From NCBI GenBank assembly GCA_019234745.1, contig JAFAKZ010000063.1:1-7626 (forward strand): a stretch of DNA of 7,626 nucleotides, given 5' to 3'. Positions 6,950 through 7,626 of the stretch are shown here, in pieces (within the stretch, counting starts at the first letter, position 1; every line of letters begins with the position of its first letter). A program made the translations under genes and the position numbers. Source of the stretch: Burkholderiales bacterium (GTDB taxonomy: Bacteria; Pseudomonadota; Gammaproteobacteria; Burkholderiales; Chitinimonadaceae). The notes beneath the pieces are model-generated. The model saw only the letters and a program-made list of their open reading frames with translations, ran no database searches and was not told the DNA's origin.

Positions 6950-7626
6950 ATGGACAAATTTGATGCGATGCGGGCGTTCGTCCGCGTAGTGGAATCGGGC
7001 ACCTTCACCAAGGCGTCCGAAACGCTGGACATCCCCAAACCGACCGTGACGCGGCTGATCCGCATGCTGGAGGATTCGCTCGCCACCAAGCTGCTCAACC
7101 GCACGACGCGGCGCGTGAGCATCACGCCCGATGGCGCCGCCTACTATGAGCGGGCAGTGCGTTTGCTGGGGGAATTGGAAGAGCTGGAAAACGTGATGAC
7201 GCGCGCCCGGGCCAACCCGAAGGGACGCCTGCGCATCGATTTTCCCGTGCCGCTGGGCCGCTCGGTCATCATCCCCGCGCTGCCGGCCTTTATCGCGAAA
7301 TACCCGGACATCGAACTGGAACTGGGTGCCAGCGACCAGCCCATCGACCTGTTGGCGGAAAACGTGGACTGTGTGATCCGCGTGGGCCAGCTGGTCGACC
7401 AGGCGCTCGTTGCGCGCCGCCTTGGTTTCATCTACCTGGGCCTGCACGCCTCGCCCGCCTATTGGAAGCAGTATGGGAAACCGAAACATCCGGGCGAACT
7501 CGACCTGCACCACACGATGATACGGATGATGTCCGCGCGGACGGCCCGTCCCTACCCGCTGGTCATGCGCCGCGGCGAGGAAACCGTGGAAGTGCAGGGC
7601 AAGAAGCAGATCGTGGTCAACGACGT
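6950..7626 (+). CDS. LysR-type transcriptional regulator, N-terminal part, cut by window end (CeoR/BpeT-position regulator)
   Basis: The frame is open from ATG at 6950 to the window edge: 225 codons plus two bases. LysR-type regulators usually have about 300 residues, so roughly the last quarter lies outside. Residues 1-60 form the winged helix-turn-helix: MDKFDAMRAFVRVVESGTF, then the recognition region IPKPTVTRLIRMLED, then LLNRTTRRVSITPDG. A linker helix spans about 62-88. From about residue 92 the effector-binding domain begins (GRLRIDFPVPLGRSVIIPAL, then YPDIELELGASDQPIDL). The ATG at 6950 is preferred over Met7 because the family almost always begins a few residues before the FVRVVE segment; its Shine-Dalgarno sequence (GGGCGGG) is weak. 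It is transcribed divergently from the efflux operon, the usual arrangement for a LysR-type protein controlling its neighbour. The opening resembles the CrgA/AaeR-like LysR group. Its ligand cannot be deduced here. Confidence 0.93.
   Translation, partial: MDKFDAMRAFVRVVESGTFTKASETLDIPKPTVTRLIRMLEDSLATKLLNRTTRRVSITPDGAAYYERAVRLLGELEELENVMTRARANPKGRLRIDFPVPLGRSVIIPALPAFIAKYPDIELELGASDQPIDLLAENVDCVIRVGQLVDQALVARRLGFIYLGLHASPAYWKQYGKPKHPGELDLHHTMIRMMSARTARPYPLVMRRGEETVEVQGKKQIVVND

Noticed and set aside
6521..7513. Minus-strand open frame of 330 codons opposite the LysR-type gene, extending into the hydrolase
   Set aside because: It runs antisense to a good helix-turn-helix gene and then out of frame through the hydrolase gene, with no family features of its own.

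Overview
The window comes from a GC-rich proteobacterium. The G/C-rich third codon positions, the protein style and the gene order all suit Burkholderiales or Xanthomonadales, but no sequence here fixes the genus. It holds one complete RND (resistance-nodulation-division) multidrug-efflux operon on the minus strand and the start of a divergent LysR-type regulator gene on the plus strand.

Layout, in transcription order on the minus strand: an alpha/beta-hydrolase-fold protein (6791 to 5913), a periplasmic adaptor or membrane fusion protein (5892 to 4690), a MexF-type RND proton/drug antiporter (4675 to 1454) and a TolC/NodT-family outer-membrane lipoprotein channel (1441 to 14). The gaps are 20, 14 and 12 bp, each carrying a Shine-Dalgarno sequence, so the four genes are almost certainly one transcript. 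A 158-bp, relatively A/T-rich intergenic region (6792-6949) separates the operon from the LysR-type gene, which begins at 6950 and runs off the right edge. This region contains a candidate promoter for each direction and several short inverted repeats that could be operators. There is no other gap over 20 bp, and I see no RNA gene, mobile element or CRISPR.

The adaptor, pump and channel should form the usual tripartite machine that exports drugs, or small aromatic compounds, across both membranes using the proton gradient. The LysR-type protein is the likely inducer-responsive regulator. The order regulator / lipase-like protein / adaptor / pump / channel matches the ceoR-llpE-ceoA-ceoB-opcM and bpeT-llpE-bpeE-bpeF-oprC loci known from Burkholderia, so the efflux operon itself is a known type.

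The most interesting point is the hydrolase-like protein. It has the HGG oxyanion-hole motif and the catalytic-Asp region of hormone-sensitive-lipase-type esterases. The nucleophile motif, however, reads GEEAGG instead of GDSAGG, so Glu replaces the catalytic Ser, and the expected catalytic His position is also not His. It looks like a pseudoenzyme kept inside an efflux operon, possibly a small-molecule binding protein. That function is inference.
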